Shown here: piece by piece, positions 24,201 through 33,005 of the stretch
Layout: every line of letters begins with the position of its first letter
Position numbering within the stretch: the first letter of the stretch is position 1
NCBI GenBank assembly: GCA_965229785.1
Contig: CBDDJS010000001.1
Span: 4,402,001-4,466,000 of the forward strand
DNA from: JAWPMT01 sp965229785
GTDB taxonomy: Bacteria; Bacteroidota; Bacteroidia; Cytophagales; Cyclobacteriaceae
Direction: 5' to 3'
Length of the DNA: 64,000 nt
Made by a program: the position numbers and the translations under genes
The notes under the pieces: model-generated
What the model was told of the DNA's origin: nothing
Databases searched by the model: none
Seen by the model: the letters and a program-made list of their open reading frames with translations, nothing else

Positions 24201-25476
24201 ACTTGTCTGAATAGTCGATCCAATAGTTCGCAATGTCAATTTTAGTCAGGTGATATTCCGGGGATTCTGCACCATACAAATACCACTTGATCTGCAATAC
24301 TTCATTCAGATACGTTTCAGTGTTCTTTACAGCGCCTTTTAACAAAGCCACCTGATTGGTCAGTTCTAGCAATTGAATGCGGTAGGCATGGTTTTTCGGA
24401 ATGCTCGATTCGCCTAACAAGCTATTGAGTCTATCTTCCAGGAATTCTACATCTTCATTAATCAGGCTATAATTCAAGCGAATAAGGTCATCAGCCAATC
24501 GATAGATGCTGGCACGAGGATAATCCTTCGAAATCGTCTTCTTGAATTCGGCAGATACCACCTTGATCTTGCTCGAATTGCCATTTTCGAAGTACGCTTT
24601 CATCAGACTCTCCCGAATGGCCATCAGCAACTGCTGGGAATTGGCATACTTGCGACCTGCTTTCAGGTAGATATCTTCGTACCGCTTAGCTTGTGCTTCC
24701 ACACTCAAACCATTTTCTTCCAGCAACTTTGTGTTGAGGTACTGGTTCTCGGCGTACAAAATGTGTGTCTTACCCAATTCCCTCTCAATCCACTGCTCAT
24801 TGTAAACAAAGGCAGAATCTGATCTTAAGTAATCCCCCATTTTCCGTAAGGCATTGGCCTTGGCAATCAATATTCCAGCAAAAGCTTCACGAGGTTCATT
24901 CTCCTTTTTACCGGCGCGCAAAACCCGGTCCTGAAAAAAGCCGGTCAGGCTATCTACGACAGTAATGGCCTTTCGGTAATAACCTTTACCGGTCAATACC
25001 TGAGCCATGATCACATCCAGTTCTGCTGAAAAATTTTCCGGCACGTCACCGGTTTCTGCTACGACGTTCCTCGAAGCAGCCAAATACTCACCAGCTCTAC
25101 GGTAATTGCCATAAGCCACCAATATTTTTGCGGCTTCTTTTAGTAGAAAGGCATGTTCTGCGGGGTTTTCGGCATTGACCGACTCACTCAGAGTAATCGC
25201 TTCTTCTACCCCCGATTCTACTTCGATTAGCAAACCAAGTCCCAGGTTATACTGTGCTTTTCGGATCAAGGCATTCGCCAACACCGGGCTATTATCACCT
25301 AATTTCTTCCGGACCTTCTTTTCAATTTTTGTTATGCCTTTTTTGGCTTTGGCATAGTCACCGTAAGCATAATAGGCATCCAGTTTGGCGAAAGATTTTT
25401 CCCATTTTTGAGCAGATAGGGGTAACGAGCCGATTACAAAAAAGGCAATCAGCAAGCATTTGGCGAAGCTCGACAT
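21265..25476 (-). CDS. Secreted TPR-repeat protein with C-terminal CHAT (caspase-like) domain
   Basis: 1403 residues. A signal peptide (CLLIAFFVIGSLPLSAQ) is followed by many TPR-type helical repeats (for example YDKAEVLLVNAIAIQKMQFG, YNRAERFYEDAKKQFEKFF), and the last 300 or so residues form a CHAT domain. The caspase-type catalytic dyad is visible: HIATHGFF (His1240) and LSACETGLG (Cys1316). CHAT proteases cleave protein partners; TPR-CHAT proteins are known in bacterial conflict systems, but here the protein is exported, so an extracytoplasmic or envelope role is more likely. Followed by a small secreted gene. Confidence 0.9.
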   Translation of the reverse strand: MSSFAKCLLIAFFVIGSLPLSAQKWEKSFAKLDAYYAYGDYAKAKKGITKIEKKVRKKLGDNSPVLANALIRKAQYNLGLGLLIEVESGVEEAITLSESVNAENPAEHAFLLKEAAKILVAYGNYRRAGEYLAASRNVVAETGDVPENFSAELDVIMAQVLTGKGYYRKAITVVDSLTGFFQDRVLRAGKKENEPREAFAGILIAKANALRKMGDYLRSDSAFVYNEQWIERELGKTHILYAENQYLNTKLLEENGLSVEAQAKRYEDIYLKAGRKYANSQQLLMAIRESLMKAYFENGNSSKIKVVSAEFKKTISKDYPRASIYRLADDLIRLNYSLINEDVEFLEDRLNSLLGESSIPKNHAYRIQLLELTNQVALLKGAVKNTETYLNEVLQIKWYLYGAESPEYHLTKIDIANYWIDYSDKFEEAKAAYEESFEQIVRPEIMEGHVAYLDILNHLATYYQETDDYRKASEILDEALLTSRKKYDNKDIAYGNELKKIAGLQIKIGVYEKAEENINTALQIFDDLKTREAKTAESLALITQAKLFAIKGLYDEAEDNLDKSYKLQEDGALTVETAVTSYVDLAGLYIKLGRLSEADEILEHTLQERESQFGANSRQLNEPLVLRSELLLTQGDYTAAENLGRRANSLSRAIFGDESTKVVPSMIRLAEVYSTIGDYDKAEVLLVNAIAIQKMQFGSEHVDVAKSISELALVKYYQGAPLDEVQDLFTQAERIIGARLGASNPTYAEILKNLAIVNIAAEQYNIAFSYLDDAGRIWNSKIGRRNNINAATINMLKGDIYYRQKRYNRAERFYEDAKKQFEKFFSDSHPEFVKVQSKLSKTYFMQGDWRKSQQQMESVLENYKDFIANYFPALSEREKTKFWNTIKTDYEFYNTLVVSKNRNSKYLGELFNNALLTKALLLNSSIKIRQRINNSGDEELKQAYATWVSKKEMLTAALSMGPQQLAENGINQSALNNEVELLEKELSLKSEIFGQGLESKPITWKNVKSALKEQEVAMEMVRFRVFDHTFTDSVMYALLYVTGEKRSNPKAILLPNGADLEQKYLKYYRNSIKFKLKDKFSYEQFWAPIQNELGTISRLYLSPDGVYNQINVEAIPTPDGRYVLDNSNIVLLSNTKDLYLQQPDDDDIAVTQPQNQVAMLFGNPKFYVDTQPGKPTVNSGLTRATAEVISELPGTKKEIVELKEYLGDRGWEINDYTELNASEPAIKAINNPRIFHIATHGFFQSETATASVLDNELRANAAYDNPLLKTGLLLSGAGDILNETKFNYNIDNGILTAYEAMNLNLDQTDLVVLSACETGLGEIEAGEGVYGLQRAFLVAGANTIIMSLFKVADDATQQLMVKFYRKWIESGDKRQAFIDAKKEIRNEFGNPLYWGPFIMIGLD

Positions 25477-25521
25477 GATTAAAAGCGGATTATTTTTATA
25501 AAAATATGGACTTTTCTGATA

Positions 25522-28500
25522 TTATTCCATCAGATTCTCGAGAATCTCAATGGCTGCCGCCGCAATGACCGTTCCCGGACCAAAAATTGCCAGAACCCCT
25601 TTGTCTTTTAAGAATTGGTGGTCACTTTCCGGGATAATTCCACCGGCAACAACGGCAATATCAGGTCTTCCAATTTTCCCCAGTTCCTCAATAAGTTCAG
25701 GAACCAGTGTCTTGTGTCCTGCAGCCAGGGAGGAAGCACCGATCAAATGCACGTCATTTTCAGCAGCTTGCATGGCCACTTCTGCCGGTGTTTGAAATAA
25801 TGGTCCAACATCCACATCAAAACCTAAGTCGGCAAAACTGGTAGCGATAACTTTCGCACCTCGATCGTGACCATCCTGCCCCATTTTGGCGATCATGATC
25901 CTCGGTCGCCGACCATCGTATTCCTCAAACTCGTCAGCTAATTCCCGGGCTTTGAGAAACGTTTCATTCTGCTTGATCTCTGAAGAATACACACCGCTTA
26001 TGGTTTTTGTGTTCGCTTTATATCGGTCAAAACTTTTTTCCATGGCCATTGAAATCTCGCCCAGTGTCGCTCTGTGACGAGCAGCTTCCACTGCCAGCGC
26101 CAATAAATTCCCTTCCCCGGTCCTGGCGCATACTTCCAACGTTTGTAGCGCTTTTTCCACTGCGGCATTATCTCTTTCAGCTTTTAATGCGGCAAGTCGT
26201 TCAACCTGATTGTTCAGTACTTTCTGATTATCGACTTCCAGAAGATCAATTTCCGTTTTGTCGTCCGTCTGGAAATTATTCACGCCGACGATGGTCTCCT
26301 TACCGGTATCAATACGCGCCTGTTTTATGGCCGCTGCTTCTTCGATCTTCATTTTTGGATACCCCTGCTCAATGGCTTTGGCCATACCCCCCATGGCTTC
26401 CACCTCTTGCAAGATCTCCCAGGCTTTTTCAATGAGTTCATGAGTCCTTTTTTCCACTTCCAGTGAACCGCCCCATGGATCAATGACTCTGGTGATATAG
26501 GTTTCCTTTTGCAGGAAAATCTGTGTATCACGGGCTATTTTAGCCGAATAATCCGTAGGTAGCGCGATGGCTTCATCTAAAGCATTCGTATGTAGACTTT
26601 GGGTGTGTCCAAAAACAGCAGCCATTGCTTCGATACATGTTCTGGCAACGTTATTATAGGGATCCTGGGCTGTTAAACTGTACCCCGAAGTTTGGCTATG
26701 CGTTCTTAGGGCCAGTGATTTTGGGTTCTTCGGATTGAACTGCTTTACCAATTTCGCCCACAATACCCGACCTGCACGCATTTTGGCTATCTCTGTCAGC
26801 AAATCCATCCCAATACCCCAGAAGAATGATAGTCGTGGAGCAAAGGCATCGATATCGATTCCGGCATCCAAGCCCTGTCGAATGTATTCTACGCCATCCG
26901 CCAGCGTAAAAGCCAATTCAATTTCGGCCGTGGCACCTGCCTCGTGCATATGGTAGCCGCTGATACTGATCGAATTGAATTTGGGCATGTGTGTGGAGGT
27001 GTATTTAAATATATCTCCCACAATGCGCATGGAGTGAGCTGGTGGATAAATATAGGTGTTGCGCACCATGAACTCCTTGAGGATATCATTTTGGATCGTA
27101 CCCGCCAATTGATCAGGTGAAACGCCCTGTTCTTCTGCCGCAACAATATAAAATGCCATGATGGGTATCACTGCACCATTCATGGTCATTGAAACAGACA
27201 TTTTATCCAGGGGAATACCATCGAAAAGAGTCTTCATATCCAGAATGGAATCAATGGCAACTCCCGCTTTACCCACATCACCTTTTACCCTGGGGTGATC
27301 ACTATCATAACCTCTATGCGTGGCCAGATCAAAGGCCACAGATAGTCCTTTCTGACCCGCCGCCAGGTTTCTTCGATAAAATGCATTGGACTCCTCCGCA
27401 GTAGAAAATCCCGCATACTGTCTGATCGTCCAGGGCCGAAGTGTGTACATGGTACTGTAAGGTCCCCTGAGGTAAGGCGGGATACCAGCCGAATAACCTT
27501 CATGTTTGTAGGGCTTCGGTTCCGGAAGCCTTTCATTAAAAGGAGCGATCAAAGCATCATAATCAGGAAGATTACCCTCAGCACTACGCATTACTCCCCA
27601 AACGCCCCTACAAAATTTATCCGTGAGATGATCCAGCGCATAAGAACCGGCGCTGGCATCTGCTATTTCTTCCAGTCGAGATTCATATCGCAGCAGGTTT
27701 CCAATATTTCTAGCAATCCTGCTATCAAATTCCGTAGACTTGAACGGATGTATGGTAAAGCCAATGGCGTCCACACCACCCAGTATCGCCGCTAAACCCG
27801 ATGTTGTAAGGCTCAATAGATCGTTTTCAGCTTGTCCCGTAGACTCAGGAAACGCAACTAACGAAAATTCACCAGATTGATTCCTCCAACGCTGTATGGC
27901 TTGTCCCAAAAAGATCAACGATCTGACCCGAACTAGTTCCGCATAAAACTTGTGAGAGGGATGTATGATCAGTGTTGTATTCCTGAAATCCTGATCTCCC
28001 GCCAATAATGCGCCAAGCACACTGGCTGTGTGGTCAACAAGACTTGCGGTGTTGAATGTTTTCGTGTCTATTCCAGAAGTCCTCACTCCTGCTGAAGGAG
28101 CCGCAACCGTTTCATTCCCAAACACAAATCCCGACAATTCATTTTTATCTACTTCTGTGCTTTTAAGAAAGCTTTGGTACTGTTCGCTGTTTATTCCTGA
28201 GAATGAAATGGAACAGTATTGCGACTGAATTCCGTTAACAACCTTACTTACATCAATTGAGGAATCAGCTAATTTGAAAAACACGCCATCCACTCCGGCC
28301 TTCAACGCCTGAAGAGCTTCATGATTCGCCTTACTTTCTTCTGCAGGTCTGACCTCTACCGGTTCCAGCAACTGCCAACGTTTTGCTTCCCGTTGTTGAA
28401 AAAAGTGCGTTAAATATTGAGCGTGCTCCCGGGAACGCTGATCGTAGTAACCAAACGCATTTAAGTAATGATCTATGGACCAATTCAAGGATTCTTCCAG

Positions 28501-28581
28501 GGATGCTCCTTTAATATCGGCCGTAGCCTTCGCGACCCAACCGTCATTATCGACTTTATTAAATTCCTCAAAATCAGGCAT
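25522..28581 (-). CDS. Methylmalonyl-CoA mutase, fused small (MutA-like) and large (MutB) subunits
   Basis: Adenosylcobalamin enzyme that interconverts methylmalonyl-CoA and succinyl-CoA (propionate and branched-chain catabolism). The 1019 residues fall in three parts: 1-325 match the MutA-type small subunit TIM-barrel half (NDGWVAKATADIKG, GGVDAIGFTIHPF); from about 365 the MutB barrel begins (GIPPYLRGPYSTMYTLRPW, FSTAEESNAFYRRNLAAGQ); the C-terminal B12 domain has QDGHDRGAK (Asp903, His905, Gly908) and GASSLAAGH. In most bacteria these are two genes, mutA and mutB. Here the MutA half stops before its own B12-like domain and leads by a short linker into MutB. Confidence 0.93.
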   Translation of the reverse strand: MPDFEEFNKVDNDGWVAKATADIKGASLEESLNWSIDHYLNAFGYYDQRSREHAQYLTHFFQQREAKRWQLLEPVEVRPAEESKANHEALQALKAGVDGVFFKLADSSIDVSKVVNGIQSQYCSISFSGINSEQYQSFLKSTEVDKNELSGFVFGNETVAAPSAGVRTSGIDTKTFNTASLVDHTASVLGALLAGDQDFRNTTLIIHPSHKFYAELVRVRSLIFLGQAIQRWRNQSGEFSLVAFPESTGQAENDLLSLTTSGLAAILGGVDAIGFTIHPFKSTEFDSRIARNIGNLLRYESRLEEIADASAGSYALDHLTDKFCRGVWGVMRSAEGNLPDYDALIAPFNERLPEPKPYKHEGYSAGIPPYLRGPYSTMYTLRPWTIRQYAGFSTAEESNAFYRRNLAAGQKGLSVAFDLATHRGYDSDHPRVKGDVGKAGVAIDSILDMKTLFDGIPLDKMSVSMTMNGAVIPIMAFYIVAAEEQGVSPDQLAGTIQNDILKEFMVRNTYIYPPAHSMRIVGDIFKYTSTHMPKFNSISISGYHMHEAGATAEIELAFTLADGVEYIRQGLDAGIDIDAFAPRLSFFWGIGMDLLTEIAKMRAGRVLWAKLVKQFNPKNPKSLALRTHSQTSGYSLTAQDPYNNVARTCIEAMAAVFGHTQSLHTNALDEAIALPTDYSAKIARDTQIFLQKETYITRVIDPWGGSLEVEKRTHELIEKAWEILQEVEAMGGMAKAIEQGYPKMKIEEAAAIKQARIDTGKETIVGVNNFQTDDKTEIDLLEVDNQKVLNNQVERLAALKAERDNAAVEKALQTLEVCARTGEGNLLALAVEAARHRATLGEISMAMEKSFDRYKANTKTISGVYSSEIKQNETFLKARELADEFEEYDGRRPRIMIAKMGQDGHDRGAKVIATSFADLGFDVDVGPLFQTPAEVAMQAAENDVHLIGASSLAAGHKTLVPELIEELGKIGRPDIAVVAGGIIPESDHQFLKDKGVLAIFGPGTVIAAAAIEILENLME

Positions 28582-28846
28582 TAGTGAAACGGGTTAATGA
28601 ATGTTATGGTAAAATTAGCGCTTTGTTAAAAACAATCTTGATATAGTTCAAACGCCGAAAAAAAGCGAATTGCATTTTTCGAAGAATTTTCAACGGAAAA
28701 TCGGCAAAACACGTGTGAAATGAGTTTTCGAAAAAGTCAATAGGAAAACAATTTTTTTCTTAAAAAAGTTTGCAACAATTTTGATGTCCCCTTAAAGTTA
28801 AGTGAGGGAAATAAACACTCAAGAGACCGCCGAAAGACGCTTGTCC

Positions 28847-30247
28847 ATGTACACAAAAACCTGGGAAAAATGCCTCCAATTCATTCAGCAGCGCATTCCT
28901 GCTCAAAGTTATAAGACTTGGTTTTTGCCTATTCAGCCCATCAAGCTGGAAAACAATGTTTTGACCATTCAGGTGCCCAGCCAGTTTTTCTACGAATGGT
29001 TAGAAGAAAACTACGTACACTTATTAAAGCAAGCGATTCAGGCTGAAATCGGTCCAGAAGGCCGATTGGAATATTCTGTTGTGGTAGATCGAGGTGATGA
29101 GATGGTTCAACCGTACACCGTAAACGTCTCCGGAGTTGTAAATAGTCAGAATAAAGCCCGTGTAAACGGATTTGATCAATATAAGAATCCCCAGTTCATT
29201 CAGGAACTTGCCTCGGATTCCAACTTGAATCCCACCTATCTTTTTGAAAATTTCATAGAAGGAGATTGCAATCGACTGGCCAGATCTGCTGGATATGCCG
29301 TTGCCAAGAAACCAGGTGTTACCTCTTTCAACCCACTGATGATCTACGGTGGCGTCGGATTGGGTAAAACACATCTTGTACAAGCCATAGGGAATGAAAT
29401 TAAGAGGAATCATCCTGATAAATATGTTTTCTATGTGGCTTCCGAGAAATTTACAACGCAATTCATCGATGCGTTAAAAAACAATAGCATTCAAGAGTTC
29501 ATCGCTTATTACAGAAATGTGGATGTACTCATTTTGGATGATGTTCAATTCCTGAAAGAGAAAGAAAAGACACAGGAGATTTTCTTCCATATTTTCAATC
29601 ACCTGCACCAAAGTGGCAAGCAGATCATTATGACCAGTGATTGTGCACCTCGCGATCTGCAAGGTTTGCAAGAAAGACTGGTCTCGCGATTCAAGTGGGG
29701 ATTGACTACCGATCTACAACAGCCTGATTTCGAAACGCGCATGGCAATCATCCTGAAAAAACTTCAGGCTGATGGCATTCGAATTCCTGACCAGGTAGTG
29801 GAGTACCTTGCCTATTCAGTAGATACGAATATTCGGGAACTCGAAGGTGTGATTATTTCCCTGATTGCACACGCTTCACTGACGAAAGATCAGATCGATC
29901 TGGAATTGGCCAAACAAACCCTCAAGAACATCGTCACCGACATTGATTCAGAAGTAGGGATAGACTACATCCAGAAAACTGTATCTGACTACTTCAAAGT
30001 AGATCAGGATGACCTGAAAGCGAAAACCCGAAAGCGTGAAATCGTGATTGCCCGACAAGTGGCCATGTATTTCTCGAAAGATTATACCAACCATTCACTA
30101 AAATCGATTGGATATCATTTTGGTGGTCGAGACCATAGCACGGTCATTCATGCCGTACAGTCCGTTAATGACATGATGGACACCAATGCCAAATTCCGTT
30201 ATTCCATTGATGAGCTTAAAAAGAAGCTCAAAATGCGAACTGCATAG
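28847..30247 (+). CDS. dnaA: Chromosomal replication initiator protein DnaA
   Basis: Binds DnaA boxes and opens the origin. From the ATG at 28847 the protein is 466 residues; an in-frame GTG at 28802 adds 15 residues of unlikely sequence. Domain I (WEKCLQFIQQRIPAQSYKTWF) loads the helicase; domain III is AAA+ with Walker A GGVGLGKTHL and Walker B VLILDDVQF; domain IV has GYHFGGRDHSTVIHAV, the DNA-binding signature. The upstream intergenic DNA (28582-28846) is AT-rich but holds no cluster of DnaA boxes. Confidence 0.97.
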   Translation: MYTKTWEKCLQFIQQRIPAQSYKTWFLPIQPIKLENNVLTIQVPSQFFYEWLEENYVHLLKQAIQAEIGPEGRLEYSVVVDRGDEMVQPYTVNVSGVVNSQNKARVNGFDQYKNPQFIQELASDSNLNPTYLFENFIEGDCNRLARSAGYAVAKKPGVTSFNPLMIYGGVGLGKTHLVQAIGNEIKRNHPDKYVFYVASEKFTTQFIDALKNNSIQEFIAYYRNVDVLILDDVQFLKEKEKTQEIFFHIFNHLHQSGKQIIMTSDCAPRDLQGLQERLVSRFKWGLTTDLQQPDFETRMAIILKKLQADGIRIPDQVVEYLAYSVDTNIRELEGVIISLIAHASLTKDQIDLELAKQTLKNIVTDIDSEVGIDYIQKTVSDYFKVDQDDLKAKTRKREIVIARQVAMYFSKDYTNHSLKSIGYHFGGRDHSTVIHAVQSVNDMMDTNAKFRYSIDELKKKLKMRTA

Positions 30248-30296
30248 GATTTTCCCTACTATTTCGCGGGTACGCTCTTCTGCTTATCTTGGCAAG

Positions 30297-31055
30297 ATGA
30301 ATAGGATTTTTTGGATCCTTTATGTCTTTATCATTTGTAAAGCCTGTGCACCGGTTACTGAAAAAGCTGAAATCCGGGTATTTGTAGCTGCCAGTTTAAG
30401 TCCTGCTGTGACCGAAATGGCAAGTGTTTTTGAAGAAGAAAAAGGTGTTCACGTCCTTGTCAATACCGCATCCAGTGGTACGCTGGCCAGGCAAATCGCC
30501 CAAGGGGCTTCTGCGGATATTTTCATTTCTGCCCATCAACAGTGGATGTCATTTCTCCGGGATGAGAAGCTTCTTAAAGGCGAACAGACCTTACCAGCAA
30601 AAAACCAGCTCGTGTTGATCGTTCCTGCAAACAGCATGATCAAATCCGTAAACCTCTCCAATACTGATCAATGGAATGATTTGTTATCCAAAGTCAAATT
30701 AGCAATGGGTGATCCCCAACACGTTCCGGTAGGGCAATATGCCAGGCAGGCTATGGAAACATTGAATTGGCGACCCGTCCCTCAACAAACGCTTCAAACC
30801 AAAGACGCCCGTTCAACCCTTGTGGCAGTAGAGTTCGGAGAAGCAGATCTGGGCATCGTTTACAAAACCGATGCAGAAAAATCTGAAAAGGTCAAGATCA
30901 TCGCGAACATTCCCACCGAAACGTACGGGCCCATTAACTATTTTGCAGGAATTTGTAGTGATAATACCATAACGAGTGATTTTCTGAATTTCCTGAATTC
31001 ACCTGAAGCCATCGGTGTTTGGAAAACACATGGATTTACCTTTAGCAACCATTGA
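30297..31055 (+). CDS. modA: Molybdate ABC transporter, substrate-binding protein
   Basis: Periplasmic molybdate- or tungstate-binding protein. The start at 30297 (MNRIFWILYVFIICKACAP) gives a signal or membrane-anchor sequence and 252 residues; a longer frame runs back into dnaA and is not credible. VFVAASLSPAVTEMASVFEEEKGV, NTASSGTLARQIAQGASADIFISA and DLGIVYKTDA are the ModA motifs. First gene of modABC, 49 bases behind dnaA with no clear terminator between. Confidence 0.92.
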   Translation: MNRIFWILYVFIICKACAPVTEKAEIRVFVAASLSPAVTEMASVFEEEKGVHVLVNTASSGTLARQIAQGASADIFISAHQQWMSFLRDEKLLKGEQTLPAKNQLVLIVPANSMIKSVNLSNTDQWNDLLSKVKLAMGDPQHVPVGQYARQAMETLNWRPVPQQTLQTKDARSTLVAVEFGEADLGIVYKTDAEKSEKVKIIANIPTETYGPINYFAGICSDNTITSDFLNFLNSPEAIGVWKTHGFTFSNH

Positions 31056-31735
31056 CCTTTAGTGAGTCTACATATCAAGCCATTTACCTGTCCGTAAAGG
31101 TTGGACTGATCAGCACGCTGATATCTCTGCCATTTGCTATACTCCTGGCTTTCTTCATGGCCAGAAAGCAATTTATTGGAAAACCTGTCTTAGAAAGCAT
31201 CATCCATCTTCCCCTGGTCATGCCACCCGTCGCTACCGGTTATTTATTACTATTGGTATTTGGCACTAAAGGCGTCATTGGAAACTGGTTATTAGCAACC
31301 TTCGGCATTCGATTGGCATTTGCTTTTCCAGCAGCAGTGTTGGCTTCCATCGTAGTTGCTTTTCCTTTAATGGTACGATCCATTAGGACCGCTATGGAAT
31401 TGGTAGATCCCAAATTGGAGCAGGCTTCTCATTTACTGGGAGCCAGTCATTTTAAGACCTTATACAAAATCACGATCCCTCTAGCCGCTCCTGGCATTGT
31501 TTCCGGTACCGTCCTTGCTTTTGCCCGCTCGCTGGGTGAGTTTGGTGCCACCATCTCCTTTGCCGGTAATATTCCCGGCGAAACACAAACGCTACCACTT
31601 GCCATCTATTCCAAGATGCAGGTACCAGGGGAAGAACAATCTACTTTTATACTGGTTGCTATAGCCGTGGCTATCTCATTTATTGCCATGATTCTCTCTG
31701 AATGGTCGGTCAAGAAAATGAAATTCCATGGTTAG
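31052..31735 (+). CDS. modB: Molybdate ABC transporter permease
   Basis: 227 residues starting at a TTG that overlaps the modA stop (TTGA); no ATG lies in a suitable place. Five to six membrane segments are visible, with the permease EAA-type motif around HLLGASHFKTLYKITIPLAAPG. LGEFGATISFAGNIPGETQTLPLAIY is a strong ModB pattern. Acts in the inner membrane with ModA and ModC. Confidence 0.93.
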   Translation: MTFSESTYQAIYLSVKVGLISTLISLPFAILLAFFMARKQFIGKPVLESIIHLPLVMPPVATGYLLLLVFGTKGVIGNWLLATFGIRLAFAFPAAVLASIVVAFPLMVRSIRTAMELVDPKLEQASHLLGASHFKTLYKITIPLAAPGIVSGTVLAFARSLGEFGATISFAGNIPGETQTLPLAIYSKMQVPGEEQSTFILVAIAVAISFIAMILSEWSVKKMKFHG

Positions 31736-32801
31736 AGTTGATTACCAAATGAAACGGGGGAGTTTCCAAACTCAAATGAAAGCAGATTTTACGCAGGGGA
31801 TCACGGGCATCTATGGGCCCAGTGGATCAGGGAAAACGACCTTGTTAAACATCATCGCGGGAATTGACAATCCGGATATGGGTTTCGTCGAAGTGAACGG
31901 TCGTACGCTATTTGATGCCGGTCAACACATCAATGTACCCATTTCGAAGAGAAATGTCGGATACGTGTTTCAGGAGGGCAGGCTTTTTCCTCATTTAAGC
32001 CTACAACAAAACCTAAAATATGGGATCAAACCATCGAAGAAAAGCCCGATTTCTTTTGAAGAAGTTATTGACTTATTAAACCTCCAAAAACTACTCTCCT
32101 CGAAACCTGGTCAGCTTTCCGGGGGTGAGCAACAACGCGTAGCCATAGGCCGTGCCTTGCTGTTTTCACCGGATTTGTTATTGCTTGATGAGCCTTTCTC
32201 AGCATTGGACGTTCAGCTTCGGGATCAGATTTTACCTTTTATCTATCAAGTCCATAAGCGTATCGAAATTCCCCTATTGGTGGTTAGTCACGACCTATCA
32301 GAGTTATTGAAACTATCATCCAACCTACTTTGCCTCCAAAATGGTCAGTGTATGGGACATGGCAATTTCATCGACCTGGTCCGGCAGCCTGAGACACAGG
32401 CAATTTTCGGGAATCGCCCTTTGGTCAATTGCATAGAAATGCAGCCCGTAATCACCAATAAACCAGAAGACCTCAAGGTCTTAAAATGGGAAAATGAAGA
32501 TCGTTCTGTTTTGGTCAAATGCCAGCGAACAGACTCAAATGGTAATGACCCGGTTAGGGTGTTTATCAATGCGGATGATATTTCATTATCCCTGAAAAAA
32601 ATCGATCAGGTGACTACACAGAATCAATTACCTGGAAAGGTAGTACAACTTATTCCGCGTAATAATGCTTTGATCTGCATTGTAGATGTTGGCTTCCCAT
32701 TGTTGGTAGAAATAACTCACGATTCACTAAAGCGACTAAATATTGAAGTCGGTACTGCTTTGTGGTGTCTGTTCAAGTCAGTAGCTATTGGATTGGCGTA
32801 A
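31728..32801 (+). CDS. modC: Molybdate ABC transporter ATPase
   Basis: Overlaps modB by eight bases (ATGGTTAG). Walker A GPSGSGKTTLL, signature LSGGEQQRVAIGRALL, Walker B LLLLDEPFSALD, and a C-terminal TOBE (mop-like) domain from about 240 make it the ModC energy subunit of 357 residues. It completes a standard modABC operon. No Moco riboswitch was recognised in the 49-base space before modA. Confidence 0.94.
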   Translation: MVRVDYQMKRGSFQTQMKADFTQGITGIYGPSGSGKTTLLNIIAGIDNPDMGFVEVNGRTLFDAGQHINVPISKRNVGYVFQEGRLFPHLSLQQNLKYGIKPSKKSPISFEEVIDLLNLQKLLSSKPGQLSGGEQQRVAIGRALLFSPDLLLLDEPFSALDVQLRDQILPFIYQVHKRIEIPLLVVSHDLSELLKLSSNLLCLQNGQCMGHGNFIDLVRQPETQAIFGNRPLVNCIEMQPVITNKPEDLKVLKWENEDRSVLVKCQRTDSNGNDPVRVFINADDISLSLKKIDQVTTQNQLPGKVVQLIPRNNALICIVDVGFPLLVEITHDSLKRLNIEVGTALWCLFKSVAIGLA

Positions 32802-33005
32802 GTATACTATAAATGTCCACTTCGTCAGCATAACATTGAGGTTGACTTGAAGGCTGCTTTTCAACATGACATTTAATCTTCAGTTAAAGCTTGTGTGCAC
32901 CTACACACTTGCATAATTCCAATTTTACAACCCATCCTATAGTAATACGACCTCTTGTAAATCCCGGCACTTACTCCCAGAAGACTTGATTCTAATTTCG
33001 AGTCT

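Noticed and set aside
26007..26435. Plus-strand open frame of 142 codons
   Set aside because: Antisense to the methylmalonyl-CoA mutase gene, rich in Pro, Leu and Arg as in shadow frames.
28582..28846. oriC directly upstream of dnaA
   Set aside because: The region is AT-rich with palindromes such as TTTTCGAAAA, but I find no cluster of DnaA-box matches there. The cluster at 6.7 kb is much stronger.
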